A stretch of DNA of 64,000 nt, taken from an uncultured Collinsella sp. (GTDB taxonomy: Bacteria > Actinomycetota > Coriobacteriia > Coriobacteriales > Coriobacteriaceae). The DNA lies in the NCBI GenBank assembly GCA_958403385.1, contig CATXXC010000003.1:78839-142838 (forward strand). The letters run 5' to 3'. The position numbers and the translations under genes were made by a program. This document shows positions 41,934-54,132 of the stretch, one piece after another (the stretch's first letter is position 1; every line of letters begins with the position of its first letter). A model generated the notes under the pieces. The model was not told where the DNA came from. It ran no database searches and was given only the letters and a program-made list of their open reading frames with translations.

Positions 41934-44405
41934 ATGGAATCGTTGTACCGAAAGTATCGCCCGCTCACCTTCGACTCCGTGGTGGGCCAGCAGCATATCG
42001 TCTCGACGCTCGAGCACGCCATCACCGAGGGACGCCTGTCCCACGCCTACCTGTTCTGCGGACCGCGCGGCACGGGCAAGACTACCATGGCGCGCATTCT
42101 GGCCAAGGCGCTGCTGTGCCGCAATGCCGAGGCGGCGCGCGCCGAGGGTGCAAGCGGCTGCATGCCCGACGGTACTTGCGAGGAGTGCGAGCTCATTGCC
42201 GAGGGTAACCACCCCGATGTCTACGAGCTCGATGCCGCAAGCCGTACCGGCGTGGACAACGTGCGCGAGGAGATCATCAACTCCGTCAACTTTGCCCCGG
42301 TGCGCGGCAAGTACAAGATTTATATCATCGACGAGGTCCACATGCTCACGACGGCGGCGTTCAACGCGCTGCTCAAGACGCTTGAGGAGCCGCCGGCACA
42401 CGTGATCTTTGTGCTGTGCACCACCGACCCGCAAAAGATTCTGGAGACCATTCTCTCACGCTGCCAGCGCTTCGATTTCCACCGCATCGGCAACGAGGAT
42501 ATCGAGCATCGCCTGTCTTACGTGTGCGAGCAGGAGGGTTTCGACTACGACGACGAGGCGCTTGCCATCGTGGCACGCCATGCCAAGGGCGGCATGCGCG
42601 ACGCGCTTTCCACGCTGGAGCAGCTGAGCGTCTTCGGCAACGGCACCGTGCATGCGGACGATGCCCGCTCGCTTTTGGGCGAAGTTTCGGACCAGATTCT
42701 GGGCGAGTTTGCGCGCGCCATTGCCGATCGTGATGTCGCCGAGCTCTATGGGCTGATTCGCACGCAGGTCGAGGAAGGTAACGACCTGCTGGAACTGACG
42801 CGCGACCTGGTGGCGCACGTGCGCGACGTGTATGTTGCCTGCGTTGCCGGTGCCCGTGCCGAGTTGTTTGAGGGAGGCGCCGAGCAGGCCGAGGCGCTTG
42901 CAGCCGAGGCCGCTGCCTTTGGCGAGCATCCTGCCGACCGTCTGGCCCGTGTGCTGACGGTGCTCGACGATGCCGCGCTGGAGATGAGGGGTGCGAGCGA
43001 CGTGCGCCTGGTGCTCGAGATCGCCTGTACCCGCCTGGCGCGTCCCGAGGCCGATTTAACGATTGAGGCTTTGGCTGAGCGCGTGGCTCGCTTGGAGGCC
43101 ATGGTTGCCAACGCCGCCGTTCCGGCGAGCGTGGCTGCTGCTCGAGCGAGTGCGCCTGCGGCTGTCGCGGCTGCACCTGCGACGACACAGCAGCCGACGC
43201 TGATCTCGGGTGCCCGAGCTGCTACTCCTGCGGCGACCGCCGCCCCTGCTGCTACGCCCGCGCATCAGGGTGGCATGCCTTGGGACCGCGGCGCTGCTGT
43301 TCCGGCTGCCCAGCCTGCGCCCAAGTCTGCGGCTCCGGCTCCCGCGCCCAAACCTGTAACGCCTGCACCTCAACCCGTTGTGGCTCCGGCTCCCGCGCCT
43401 GCTGCATCGACCGTGCCGGTGTTCAAGCCCAACAACGCCGCCCAGGTTGCCGCCGCCGGTGCTGCCGAGACGCCCGCGGTCGAGGATGCCGGAGAGCTGC
43501 AGCGCAAATGGGCCGAGGTTGTCGAGCGTGTCAAGGCGCGTCAGGCTTCCTACGCAGGGCTTTTGCTCAACGCCCGCGCCACGGCCGACGACGGATCCAA
43601 GCTCACGGTCTCGTTCCCCGCGGGTTCGACTTTTGCCATTAAGATGCTCGGTCGCGCCGATACGCAGTCGGTGGTCCTGCCGACGGTCTGCGCGGTTTTC
43701 GGTCGTCGCACCGTCGACTATGTCCTGGATGGGGGTGGCACGCCGGCTCCTCAACATGAGGAGCATTCTCCATCTGCACGGGCTGCGGCATCTGCGGACC
43801 CGCAACCCGTGTTCTCGGCGGCCCCTGCATTCTCGAGCGCCAGCGCGTCGCAGCAGCAAACGGCACCGGTAGCGGCATCGACCCCGTCGGCGCCTAAGCC
43901 CGCGGCGCCCAAACCGGCTGCTCCGACACCCGCGCCCAAGCCCGTCTCGCCCGCGCCCAAGTCGTCTGACCTGGGCAAAGCCCCCTGGCTACGCTCCGAC
44001 AACCCCGCCGGCGCTCCTGCCACGGGTAAGCTCCCGACCGAGCCCGCACCTCGTGCGCCCGAGCGCTCGGCTGCCCCCAAGGCTCAGCCTGTCGCGCAGT
44101 CCGCGCCGTGGGAATCCGAGCAGGTGCCCTACGACGACGCTATGGTCGGCGGCTTCGCTGTCGATGCGAGCGGGGACGATCTGCCTCCGTTCGACGTGCC
44201 GGGTGCGGCGTCCGCGCCCAAGTCCGCTGCAACTGCCCCCAAAGAGGAGGGCGCTCCTGCAGCTCCCTGGGAATCCAATCCCGGTGCTGGCAGCCCCTTC
44301 GGCCATCAGGGCGCAGCCCCGAGCATCCCGCAGACCGAGGACGAGGCCAAGGCCCTCATCCGCAGCGTCTTTGGCCAGGCCACCATCTTCAAGCCGGTGG
44401 AGTAG
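41934..44405 (+). CDS. dnaX: DNA polymerase III subunit gamma/tau
   Basis: An 823-residue protein; start MESLYRKYRP at 41934 follows GGGGGAG at five bases. The clamp-loader AAA+ domain has Walker A GPRGTGKT (43-50), a zinc site formed by Cys62, Cys76, Cys82 and Cys85, Walker B IYIIDEVHML and the SRC motif LSRCQRF. Domain III follows to about residue 400. The remaining half is a low-complexity Ala/Pro-rich region with repeated PAPKPxxPxP segments, interrupted by one folded stretch (ELQRKWAEVVERVKARQASY). DnaX loads the sliding clamp and organises the replisome. The long Ala/Pro tail is unusual in length but common in high-GC actinobacteria. Confidence 0.95.
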   Translation: MESLYRKYRPLTFDSVVGQQHIVSTLEHAITEGRLSHAYLFCGPRGTGKTTMARILAKALLCRNAEAARAEGASGCMPDGTCEECELIAEGNHPDVYELDAASRTGVDNVREEIINSVNFAPVRGKYKIYIIDEVHMLTTAAFNALLKTLEEPPAHVIFVLCTTDPQKILETILSRCQRFDFHRIGNEDIEHRLSYVCEQEGFDYDDEALAIVARHAKGGMRDALSTLEQLSVFGNGTVHADDARSLLGEVSDQILGEFARAIADRDVAELYGLIRTQVEEGNDLLELTRDLVAHVRDVYVACVAGARAELFEGGAEQAEALAAEAAAFGEHPADRLARVLTVLDDAALEMRGASDVRLVLEIACTRLARPEADLTIEALAERVARLEAMVANAAVPASVAAARASAPAAVAAAPATTQQPTLISGARAATPAATAAPAATPAHQGGMPWDRGAAVPAAQPAPKSAAPAPAPKPVTPAPQPVVAPAPAPAASTVPVFKPNNAAQVAAAGAAETPAVEDAGELQRKWAEVVERVKARQASYAGLLLNARATADDGSKLTVSFPAGSTFAIKMLGRADTQSVVLPTVCAVFGRRTVDYVLDGGGTPAPQHEEHSPSARAAASADPQPVFSAAPAFSSASASQQQTAPVAASTPSAPKPAAPKPAAPTPAPKPVSPAPKSSDLGKAPWLRSDNPAGAPATGKLPTEPAPRAPERSAAPKAQPVAQSAPWESEQVPYDDAMVGGFAVDASGDDLPPFDVPGAASAPKSAATAPKEEGAPAAPWESNPGAGSPFGHQGAAPSIPQTEDEAKALIRSVFGQATIFKPVE

Positions 44406-44426
44406 CTGCGCAGGCGGGTATACTGC

Positions 44427-44900
44427 TCAAGAAGAGGACCCCTTGTCCGGGCGCATCTGTATTTCGGACATGTGTAGTGTGGTGCCGCGTATGTCGCATT
44501 TGAGCAGACAGGTGCGTGACGGTCGGCCTAGGATGCTGAGGTCGATACGATACGTCGCATGGCTGTCCGTGTACTCGACTTGCTCGGCGTTAATGGTTGC
44601 TCCGATTGCCAAATAAACGCCTAGCTCGGCATCGACAATCTTGAAGTCCTTTATCTTGACCTTGAACTCTTGATAGAGGGACGGGCTGTTGTAGTAGACG
44701 GTTCGGGTTCCGTCGGTGCACTCATCGGTCGTCTCCCATTTGACGACGGGCTGGTCCGAGCTGGCTATCAGCAGTTCTGCTCCAAAAGCTATGGCATGGG
44801 TGATGACAACCAGCAATGCCCAGCCGACAAAGAGATAGAGAACCACATATGCAACGGGGTGTTTTGAGCGGATGTTTTGGAGCGCGTTGGGGGCATTCAT
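44427..44900 (-). CDS. small membrane-anchored hypothetical protein
   Basis: A 157-residue protein with a strong binding site (GGAGG seven bases before the ATG). One hydrophobic segment at about 17-43 (AYVVLYLFVGWALLVVITHA) is followed by an exported domain of about 110 residues with KIKDFKIVDAELGVYLAIGA, looking beta-rich. Two or three Cys are present, two near the end (TCLLKCDIRG). No family recognised. It converges on dnaX, with 21 bases between stops. Confidence 0.7.
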   Translation of the reverse strand: MNAPNALQNIRSKHPVAYVVLYLFVGWALLVVITHAIAFGAELLIASSDQPVVKWETTDECTDGTRTVYYNSPSLYQEFKVKIKDFKIVDAELGVYLAIGATINAEQVEYTDSHATYRIDLSILGRPSRTCLLKCDIRGTTLHMSEIQMRPDKGSSS

Positions 44901-45043
44901 GGGGCACCTCCAAATTACTATCTATGGCAATCAAATTATACCCTGCCGCCATGTGCGCCGCCTCGAGCAGCGGTTCGGCATTTAGCTATTTAGTGGCGCA
45001 CATGAAATGCCGGATTCGGCTCTACTAGATTGAGTGTGCGATA

Positions 45044-45078
45044 TTATGCAACCTTGCATAATTCGACCTTGCATAATC
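45044..45078. promoter_or_regulatory. operator-like palindrome and extra half-site
   Basis: TTATGCAACCTTGCATAA (45044-45061) is a perfect 8+2+8 palindrome, and a further CCTTGCATAATC follows at 45067-45078. They lie about 170 bases before ybaB in an otherwise gene-free 339-bp gap (44901-45239) also holding the start region of the convergent small membrane gene. Confidence 0.5.
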
Positions 45079-45239
45079 TTTGAGTGCGGTTTGTATTGGA
45101 GGACATGTATATCGACTGAGGTAACACGTCCGCCCCGCTCTCTCGCCGCGCGCCGTGGTACGATTTTTGAGTTTGAAAGTCCCGCCGTGCTCCGGCTGCC
45201 CTTGCAGCTCGGCGTGCGGCCGCACGTAAAGGAGCCATC

Positions 45240-45560
45240 ATGGCCGGTATGAACATGCAGCAGATGATGAAGCAGGCTCGCAAGATGCAGGAGCAGCTTG
45301 CCGCCGCGCAGGAGAACCTCAAGTCCCAGACCGTCGACGCCTCTGCCGGCGGCGGCATGGTCAAGGTGACCGTTAACGGCGAGATGGAGCTCGTCAACCT
45401 CACCATCGATCCCGATGCGCTCGATCCCGAGGACGTCGATATGCTGCAGGATATGATCATGGCTGCCGTCAACGAGGCCGTCCGCGGCGTCAACGAGCTC
45501 GCCAACAAGCAGATGGGCGCCATCACCGGCGGCCTCAACATCCCGGGCATGCCGTTCTAA
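45240..45560 (+). CDS. ybaB: YbaB/EbfC nucleoid-associated protein
   Basis: A 106-residue protein, MAGMNMQQMMKQARKMQEQL, after AAAGGAGCC. It has the family pattern of a long N-terminal helix, a Gly-rich turn (DASAGGGMVKVTVNGEMEL) and LTIDPDALDPEDVDMLQDMI, ending with a Gly/Met-rich tail. YbaB dimers bind DNA. The dnaX-ybaB-recR order is conserved in many bacteria; here a small reverse gene intervenes after dnaX. recR starts 13 bases after its stop. Confidence 0.93.
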   Translation: MAGMNMQQMMKQARKMQEQLAAAQENLKSQTVDASAGGGMVKVTVNGEMELVNLTIDPDALDPEDVDMLQDMIMAAVNEAVRGVNELANKQMGAITGGLNIPGMPF

Positions 45561-45573
45561 GACACGCATATAT

Positions 45574-46170
45574 ATGAGTGCCAACCACAGTCTGCAAAAA
45601 CTGCTCGATGAGCTGGGCCGTCTGCCGGGCATTGGTCCCAAGTCGGCCCAGCGCATCGCCTATTACCTGTTGGAGGCCGACGCCGAGGAGGCGCGCCGCC
45701 TGGCCGAGGCCATCCTGGAGGTCAAGCAGGAGGTCCACTTTTGCAGCCGCTGCTTTAACTACGCCACGGCCGACGAGTGCTCCATCTGCCAGGACCCGAT
45801 GCGCGATACCACTCGCATTTGCGTGGTGGGCGAGCCGCGCGATGTCCAGGCGATCGAGCGCACGGGCAGCTACCACGGCCTCTACCACGTATTGGGCGGC
45901 GTGATCAGTCCCATGGACAAGATTGGCCCCGAGCAGCTGCACATTCGAGAGCTGCTGGCACGCTTGGGCCACGAGGACATCCACGAGGTCATCATCGCCA
46001 CCAACCCCAATATTGAGGGCGAGACCACGGCGAGCTATCTGGCCCGTACCATCAAGCCGTTGGGCGTCGAGGTGTCGCGTCTGGCAAGCGGCCTTCCCGT
46101 GGGCGGCGACTTGGAGTATGCCGACGAGCTTACGCTTGGCCGCGCCATCGAGGCCCGCCGCGCGATTTAG
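45574..46170 (+). CDS. recR: recombination mediator RecR
   Basis: A 198-residue protein, the usual family length. It has the helix-hairpin-helix GRLPGIGPKSAQRIAYYLL, a four-Cys zinc finger (CSRCFNYATADECSIC), a Toprim domain with VGEPRDVQAIERTG and YHVLGGVISPMDKIGP, and the conserved end VSRLASGLPVGGDLEYADE. With RecF/RecO it loads RecA at single-strand gaps. A hairpin CGCACGGGG/CCCCGTGCG lies 38 bases after the stop. Confidence 0.95.
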   Translation: MSANHSLQKLLDELGRLPGIGPKSAQRIAYYLLEADAEEARRLAEAILEVKQEVHFCSRCFNYATADECSICQDPMRDTTRICVVGEPRDVQAIERTGSYHGLYHVLGGVISPMDKIGPEQLHIRELLARLGHEDIHEVIIATNPNIEGETTASYLARTIKPLGVEVSRLASGLPVGGDLEYADELTLGRAIEARRAI

Positions 46171-46207
46171 GTGGCGAGCCTGCTCCTGCCGTATGTTTTC
46201 CTCGCGA

Positions 46208-46237
46208 CGCACGGGGTAGTCATAATTTCCCCGTGCG
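46208..46237 (+). terminator. hairpin after recR
   Basis: CGCACGGGG pairs with CCCCGTGCG across a 12-base loop. No T-run follows, so it may not stop transcription efficiently. Confidence 0.45.
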
Positions 46238-46248
46238 ACTGTGAGTTT

Positions 46249-46331
46249 GTTGTGCAACAAAGATGCTTCGTATCCGCTTATCGCATGGATGCTTCCGCTC
46301 GCATCCTTAATTTGTCCATTCGTTGCGCAAC
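46249..46331. promoter_or_regulatory. paired GTTG-Y-GCAAC palindromes
   Basis: TTTGTTGTGCAACAAA (46246-46261) and GTTGCGCAAC (46322-46331) are related dyads 73 bp apart in the gap before the 46416 operon. Possible operators for the second kinase/FHA module. Confidence 0.4.
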
Positions 46332-46415
46332 CTTTTTGGTTCGCTGATACACCCAAATATGGATTCGAATGAATGCGCCGCTCCCGAGCGGCGTGTTTTT
46401 GTTGGAGGAGAACGC

Positions 46416-47321
46416 ATGCGGCCCGGTGGCACTCAGACAAAGCGCGGCGCCGCGGTGCGCATACGACGCCGACTGGGCTTGGCGCCGCGGGCGTACGCAC
46501 TGCTATCGTGCTCGCTGGTGCTGGTCATAGCTGGCGTTTCTGCCTATGGCATGACCGTGCCGTCCATGATGCAGGCGCATGCCGCACGCGAACCGCGCGT
46601 GGGGCATGAGGTCAAAAGCGATCTGGGCACCACGACTGGATATGCTTGGGCAAGTGTGGTCGGGCATATTGTGTTTGGCACCGACGATGCGGACGGCGCC
46701 GAGGCCCCGGACAACGAAGTCACGCTTGCCAATGGCAAAACCATCGTGCTCACCAACACCAAGATCATCGATCGATTGTCCAACAATAGCGTGGCGGCAA
46801 CGGTGAATAAGGTCGAGCAGCAAAAGGAGCAGGACGCCCAGCAGTCCGGAAAGCCCGGTAGCTCGGATACTTCTGGCTCCGGCTCGGATTCATCGAGTTC
46901 GGGCGGCGGCTCTGGGTCGGGTTCCTCTACCGGAGGGCCTGGAAACGGCGGCTCGACGGGCGGCAACACTGACAACGATGCAAACTCCGGCGGCCTTTCC
47001 GCTGCTGAGGAAGAGAGCATTCACAGTTGGCTTGTGACCAAGTACAACATGCTCGACGGCTATGTTTCTCGTGCCAATGACGTGGTCTCGACCTATAACT
47101 CTACGGGAGATCCCAGGCCGTGCGACAGCCTGGTCGGGGAGATGTTTGTCATTCGAGCCGAGTTCGGTCGTCAGACATTCTCGCCCCGGTCAAGGTGGTA
47201 TCAGCAGTATGCCAATCTGTGGGGCTGTTACACCAACCTATGTCAATGGGTCGGCCATTACGGCGATGATGACGTCGCGCTCGGTAACTTCAACAATAAC
47301 GTGGCGGCGCTTGCCCTATGA
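46416..47321 (+). CDS. membrane-anchored Ser/Gly-linker protein of kinase/FHA module
   Basis: A 301-residue protein; start MRPGGTQTKRG at 46416 seven bases after GGAGGAG. A basic N-terminus and one hydrophobic segment (AYALLSCSLVLVIAGVSAYG) anchor it, the rest being outside. After a Val/Thr-rich region (NEVTLANGKTIVLTNTKIID) comes a Ser/Gly/Asp low-complexity linker (about 155-215) and a C-terminal 90-residue domain with paired Cys (CYTNLCQW) and aromatic residues. Unknown function; it may be the sensor or exported target of the following kinase, whose ATG overlaps its stop. Confidence 0.7.
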   Translation: MRPGGTQTKRGAAVRIRRRLGLAPRAYALLSCSLVLVIAGVSAYGMTVPSMMQAHAAREPRVGHEVKSDLGTTTGYAWASVVGHIVFGTDDADGAEAPDNEVTLANGKTIVLTNTKIIDRLSNNSVAATVNKVEQQKEQDAQQSGKPGSSDTSGSGSDSSSSGGGSGSGSSTGGPGNGGSTGGNTDNDANSGGLSAAEEESIHSWLVTKYNMLDGYVSRANDVVSTYNSTGDPRPCDSLVGEMFVIRAEFGRQTFSPRSRWYQQYANLWGCYTNLCQWVGHYGDDDVALGNFNNNVAALAL

Positions 47322-49162
47322 TGACCGATCTTGCATCCACCACACCACAATCGCTCGGTCGCGATCCCATGGTCGGCCTGCGCCTGGCGCGTGTCGACGG
47401 GTTTGAGCCGGCCATTGCGCTCGGTCAGGACGAACTGCCTGCCTATCTGCGTCGTTTTACGATACTGTTTGCCGACGATGCCACCATGCGCCGTGGCGGT
47501 ATCGGCCGCGTGACGCGTGCCGTCAACGCCCAAGGCGAGGACGTAGCACTCAAACAGCTCATCTTGCCGACGCGCGATGAGTTTGACGACGATGCCGCCC
47601 ATGAGTCGCTGGTCGCCAAGTTCAAAGCGGCATTTCGCGAGGAATATGAATGCCATCGCGCCCTTTCGGGCCTTAAGGGCTTTCCCCGCCTCTATGGCTG
47701 GGGCGAGGTTGACGGTGTGCCTGCAATTGTCATGGAATGGGTCGAGGGCGAGACGCTCGCCCGCTTGCGCTCGCGACTCGCCGTGGACGATGCCGGACGC
47801 CTGTCGCCGCTTGTGGCGGCGCGTCTGGGTCGCGACCTGTTCGATCTGCTCTGCCGTATGAGTCTGGTGGGCGAGGGCTTTGTCCATCGCGATATCTCGC
47901 CCGCTAATATTATGGTGCGCACGGCGCGTCTACCGCTTGACCGGCAGCTTGCCGAGGGCACCTTTGACCTGTGCCTGATCGACTTTGGCTCGTCGCTGGC
48001 GCTTGAGCCTGCGTCGGCCGTGGCCGGTACCGGCGGCAAGGCGTCGTTTACGGAGCGTTATGCGACGCTGCGTCGCGCGACGGTGGCCTACGCTCCGCCC
48101 GAGATGCTCACCGACGATATTCCCGACCTGCGCGCTTTGCGTATGTCGCCGGCGATCGACGTCTATGCCGCGGCAAGCACGGTTTACGAGCTCATTGCCG
48201 GCGTCGCGCCATACGAAGCCGTGCCGAGCACTTCGGGCGCCTCGGGTTCGCGCAAAAGGACGCGCGACATCGCGAGCCCCTACCGTCTCAAAATGGACAC
48301 ACGGCCCGACTATCCCATTGGTGCCCATGCGCCCGGTTGTGATTTGACTCAGCTGCTTCGTCGTGAGCCCGATGTGGCGCTCGCCGCGGCCGAGCAGGCC
48401 CAGCAGCTAGGGCTTGAGCCGGATTCCGAAGAGCTACGCGATGCGCTGGCGTTTGTCGATGCCCAGCTGTTCGACGTGGTGATGGCCTGTCTGTCCAGCC
48501 ATCAAAAAGATCGTCCCGAGCCGGCGGCGGTCGAGGCGGCGCTCTCGGCGTTTTGTGACCACTATGCGCAAAATGTCGGTCGTTCGCTCCGCGGCGAGCC
48601 GCTCACGCCGTGCCCCATGGATGCGTCTGGCCGCGCGGTGCGTCGCGCGCTGATGGTCGGCGCGACGGTCGTCTGTGGCGTGGTTTGGGCTGTGGTCGTG
48701 GTTTCGGCCGCGCTGCTGGCGTCGGGCGCTCGCGTGACGGCGACTTTGGGATCGCTCGTGTGGTCTGGGTCGCTACCGGGTATTATTGCCGCACTGGCGT
48801 TGGCGCTGCCAGGCATAGCCGGCGTTGCCGCGGGGGCACTTGCGCGCGATCGGCGCTCGGGCTTCCTGCAGGGTGTGCTTGCGCTTTCTGCCTGCGAGGT
48901 TCCGGTGCTGGTTGTGGCTGCATGTAGCGTATTTTCCCAACGCGCCGTGATGGGTGGCCTTGTTGCCGCTCTGGTTGCAACCTATACGCTTACGTGGTTT
49001 TTGCTTGCGATGGGCTTTGCCTTTGAACTTCCCGTTTCGGCACCGCGACGCACAAAAGCCCAGATGGCGACTCCGCTTGCCGGTGGAGCCGCAGCTGCCC
49101 GTACTTTTGGCGGACCTGTCGAAGTATCGTCCGATTCTATTTCTACGACCAAGGAGGCCTAG
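47318..49162 (+). CDS. serine/threonine kinase with C-terminal membrane helices
   Basis: A 614-residue protein overlapping the preceding gene by four bases. The kinase domain spans about 45-480 with large insertions: glycine loop RRGGIGRVTRA, VALKQ Lys, EWVEGETLARL hinge, catalytic loop HRDISPANI (190-198), IDFGSS (221-226), and APPEM in place of APE. Four or five hydrophobic helices (about 455-590) then follow and the end is cytoplasmic. It forms a compact module with the exported protein before it and the FHA protein after it, separate from the PknB operon. The substrate is probably the FHA protein or an envelope component; this is inference. Confidence 0.82.
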   Translation: MMTDLASTTPQSLGRDPMVGLRLARVDGFEPAIALGQDELPAYLRRFTILFADDATMRRGGIGRVTRAVNAQGEDVALKQLILPTRDEFDDDAAHESLVAKFKAAFREEYECHRALSGLKGFPRLYGWGEVDGVPAIVMEWVEGETLARLRSRLAVDDAGRLSPLVAARLGRDLFDLLCRMSLVGEGFVHRDISPANIMVRTARLPLDRQLAEGTFDLCLIDFGSSLALEPASAVAGTGGKASFTERYATLRRATVAYAPPEMLTDDIPDLRALRMSPAIDVYAAASTVYELIAGVAPYEAVPSTSGASGSRKRTRDIASPYRLKMDTRPDYPIGAHAPGCDLTQLLRREPDVALAAAEQAQQLGLEPDSEELRDALAFVDAQLFDVVMACLSSHQKDRPEPAAVEAALSAFCDHYAQNVGRSLRGEPLTPCPMDASGRAVRRALMVGATVVCGVVWAVVVVSAALLASGARVTATLGSLVWSGSLPGIIAALALALPGIAGVAAGALARDRRSGFLQGVLALSACEVPVLVVAACSVFSQRAVMGGLVAALVATYTLTWFLLAMGFAFELPVSAPRRTKAQMATPLAGGAAAARTFGGPVEVSSDSISTTKEA

Positions 49163-49165
49163 GTC

Positions 49166-50104
49166 ATGGCATCTCAAGTTGAGCTCACCCCATGCGGGGC
49201 CATGTTTGACATCTTTAAGCGTGCAGCGCATCTGAGCCATATCGAGCTGTGCGGCTTGGTGCTTTCGTCCCGTCCGCTCGCCGACGGCCGCAGCCCGCAG
49301 AGCCGAGCCGCCGATCGCTCTTGGGTTTCCCGCTTTATCGTTCGCGCGCCGGTCGGCACGCTTCAGCAGCGCTACTTTGCCGAATACGGTACCTCGGCTG
49401 CGCGTATTATGTCGCAACTGGCCCTGCGCCAGCGCAATCCCATGGACTCCACGGCTGTGATCAATATGGTGTGCGGTCCTGCAGGTGAACCGATGGTACG
49501 CGCGCTCGAAGAGTGCCACCAGGACACGAATCTCTATCGCAACGCGCTCGATCGCCTGTCCCAGGCGGCGGAACTCATGCCCGCCGAGCGCGCCGAGGCC
49601 GTGCTGGTGCTGTTTGTCGCCGTCGGTTGTTCGGCGGATGTGCGGTCCTCGGTGAACTATGCCATCGACTACGCACACGCGACCTGTGGCGGAGGCACAT
49701 CCACGCCGCGTTCGCTTGGCATGTCGCTGACTGCGGGCGAACGCGAACCCGCCCCGGCGCACCCCTTGGGCTTGCTGCGCGTGCAAAACAGTTTTGTCGT
49801 GAGCGCCCCGCGCTGGATTCAGCCGAGTGAGCAGGGTGTTGAGATTGGCGCGCTGGCCACTGGTGAGGGCGATATTACCGACGTCGGCGACGATGTCTCG
49901 GCCCGCCATGCCCATATCTGGTGCGATGCTCAAAATATCTGGCGCGTCGAGGACTTGTCGTCCACCAACGGAACCGTGGTGGTAAACGGGGCCACGCGCG
50001 TCTGCATTCAGGTCGAGCCCGGCCGTTCCGCCCAACTCAATCCCGGCGATGAGCTCAAGCTCGGCGAATCCACTACCTACGCCATCCTCTTCGGTGCCCT
50101 CTAG
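49166..50104 (+). CDS. FHA-domain protein of second kinase module
   Basis: A 312-residue cytoplasmic protein starting MASQVELTPCG three bases after the kinase stop. Residues 1-190 are helical and of no family I recognise (for example LQQRYFAEYGTSAARIMSQL). The C-terminal 100 residues are an FHA domain: VEIGALATGEGDITDVGDD, VSARHAHIWCD and VEDLSSTNGTVVVNG. The Gly-Arg of the first loop is replaced by Gly-Ala, so phosphothreonine binding may be altered. Likely partner or target of the kinase. Confidence 0.78.
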   Translation: MASQVELTPCGAMFDIFKRAAHLSHIELCGLVLSSRPLADGRSPQSRAADRSWVSRFIVRAPVGTLQQRYFAEYGTSAARIMSQLALRQRNPMDSTAVINMVCGPAGEPMVRALEECHQDTNLYRNALDRLSQAAELMPAERAEAVLVLFVAVGCSADVRSSVNYAIDYAHATCGGGTSTPRSLGMSLTAGEREPAPAHPLGLLRVQNSFVVSAPRWIQPSEQGVEIGALATGEGDITDVGDDVSARHAHIWCDAQNIWRVEDLSSTNGTVVVNGATRVCIQVEPGRSAQLNPGDELKLGESTTYAILFGAL

Positions 50105-50114
50105 CCAACCCTCA

Positions 50115-50184
50115 ATAAGTTGCGGTGAAATACGGACTGTTTAAGGCTCTGAGCAGCAAAAACAGTCCCTATTTCACCGCAACT
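50115..50184 (+). repeat. 70-nt palindromic intergenic repeat, copy 4
   Basis: ATAAGTTGCGGTGAAATAC ... TATTTCACCGCAACT; inner segment AGCAAAAACAGTCCCT as in copy 1. Begins ten bases after a stop codon. Confidence 0.9.
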
Positions 50185-50307
50185 GCCGTATGGTTCACGG
50201 GGGACATTTTGCTCGGCGCTGAGCATTCGATAGTCACCCGAGGTAAACCTTCACCCGTCCACCTATATTTGCCGAAATTACACTTGACGGCGGGGTACAA
50301 TAAACCC

Positions 50308-50525
50308 GCATGCGGATTTTCGTTGCGGGCGCTTCCCATCGCCGGGGCGTGCCCGGGAGCATCCGACATGCGGCCTTTGCGGCGCTCGGTCATGTGCAAG
50401 ACGGGTAGCTGGGCCTGTGGAGCGCGTGCAGCCCTCCTCGCCTTGGCATGCCTTCTCTCCACGCCATGTACCTGCTGCTGAGTCCGCCTGCCAGATGATT
50501 GGAAGCAACAACGAAAATCCCATCA
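50308..50525 (+). ncRNA. candidate structured RNA upstream of the PFOR gene
   Basis: GGATTTTCGTTG (50314-50325) is perfectly complementary to CAACGAAAATCC (50509-50520); inside it GCTTCC (50331-50336) pairs with GGAAGC (50501-50506) and CATC with GATG (50494-50497). This 22-bp closing stem holds about 155 bases of GC-rich, non-coding sequence. A TACAAT at 50296-50301 suits a -10 box placing the start near 50308. Size and a long closing stem recall 6S RNA, but I see no conserved 6S signature; a raiA-type RNA or a PFOR leader element are other options. Confidence 0.5.
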
Positions 50526-50533
50526 CGCCAATA

Positions 50534-50550
50534 TCCCGGCGATCGCCGGG
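50534..50550 (+). promoter_or_regulatory. GC-rich hairpin before the PFOR gene
   Basis: CCCGGCGATCGCCGGG is a perfect palindrome between the structured RNA and the ribosome binding site GAGAGGAGAGGGG. No T-run follows, so it is not a classical terminator. Confidence 0.4.
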
Positions 50551-50582
50551 GCCTGTATACCTATATGAGAGGAGAGGGGTAT

Positions 50583-54122
<3,540 letters not shown>

Positions 54123-54132
54123 GTCTCCCACC

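Noticed and set aside
41823..41934. Upstream extension of dnaX by 37 codons
   Set aside because: The family begins at M-x-x-LYRKYRP, and GGGGGAG precedes exactly that ATG.
45150..45239. Small SRP RNA gene before ybaB
   Set aside because: GCCGTGCT is present by chance, but the conserved GGAAG-type helix 8 element is not found and pairing is poor.
50125..50481. 118-codon plus-strand frame between the FHA gene and nifJ
   Set aside because: It begins inside the 70-nt repeat, has no binding site, and its region is better explained by RNA pairing.
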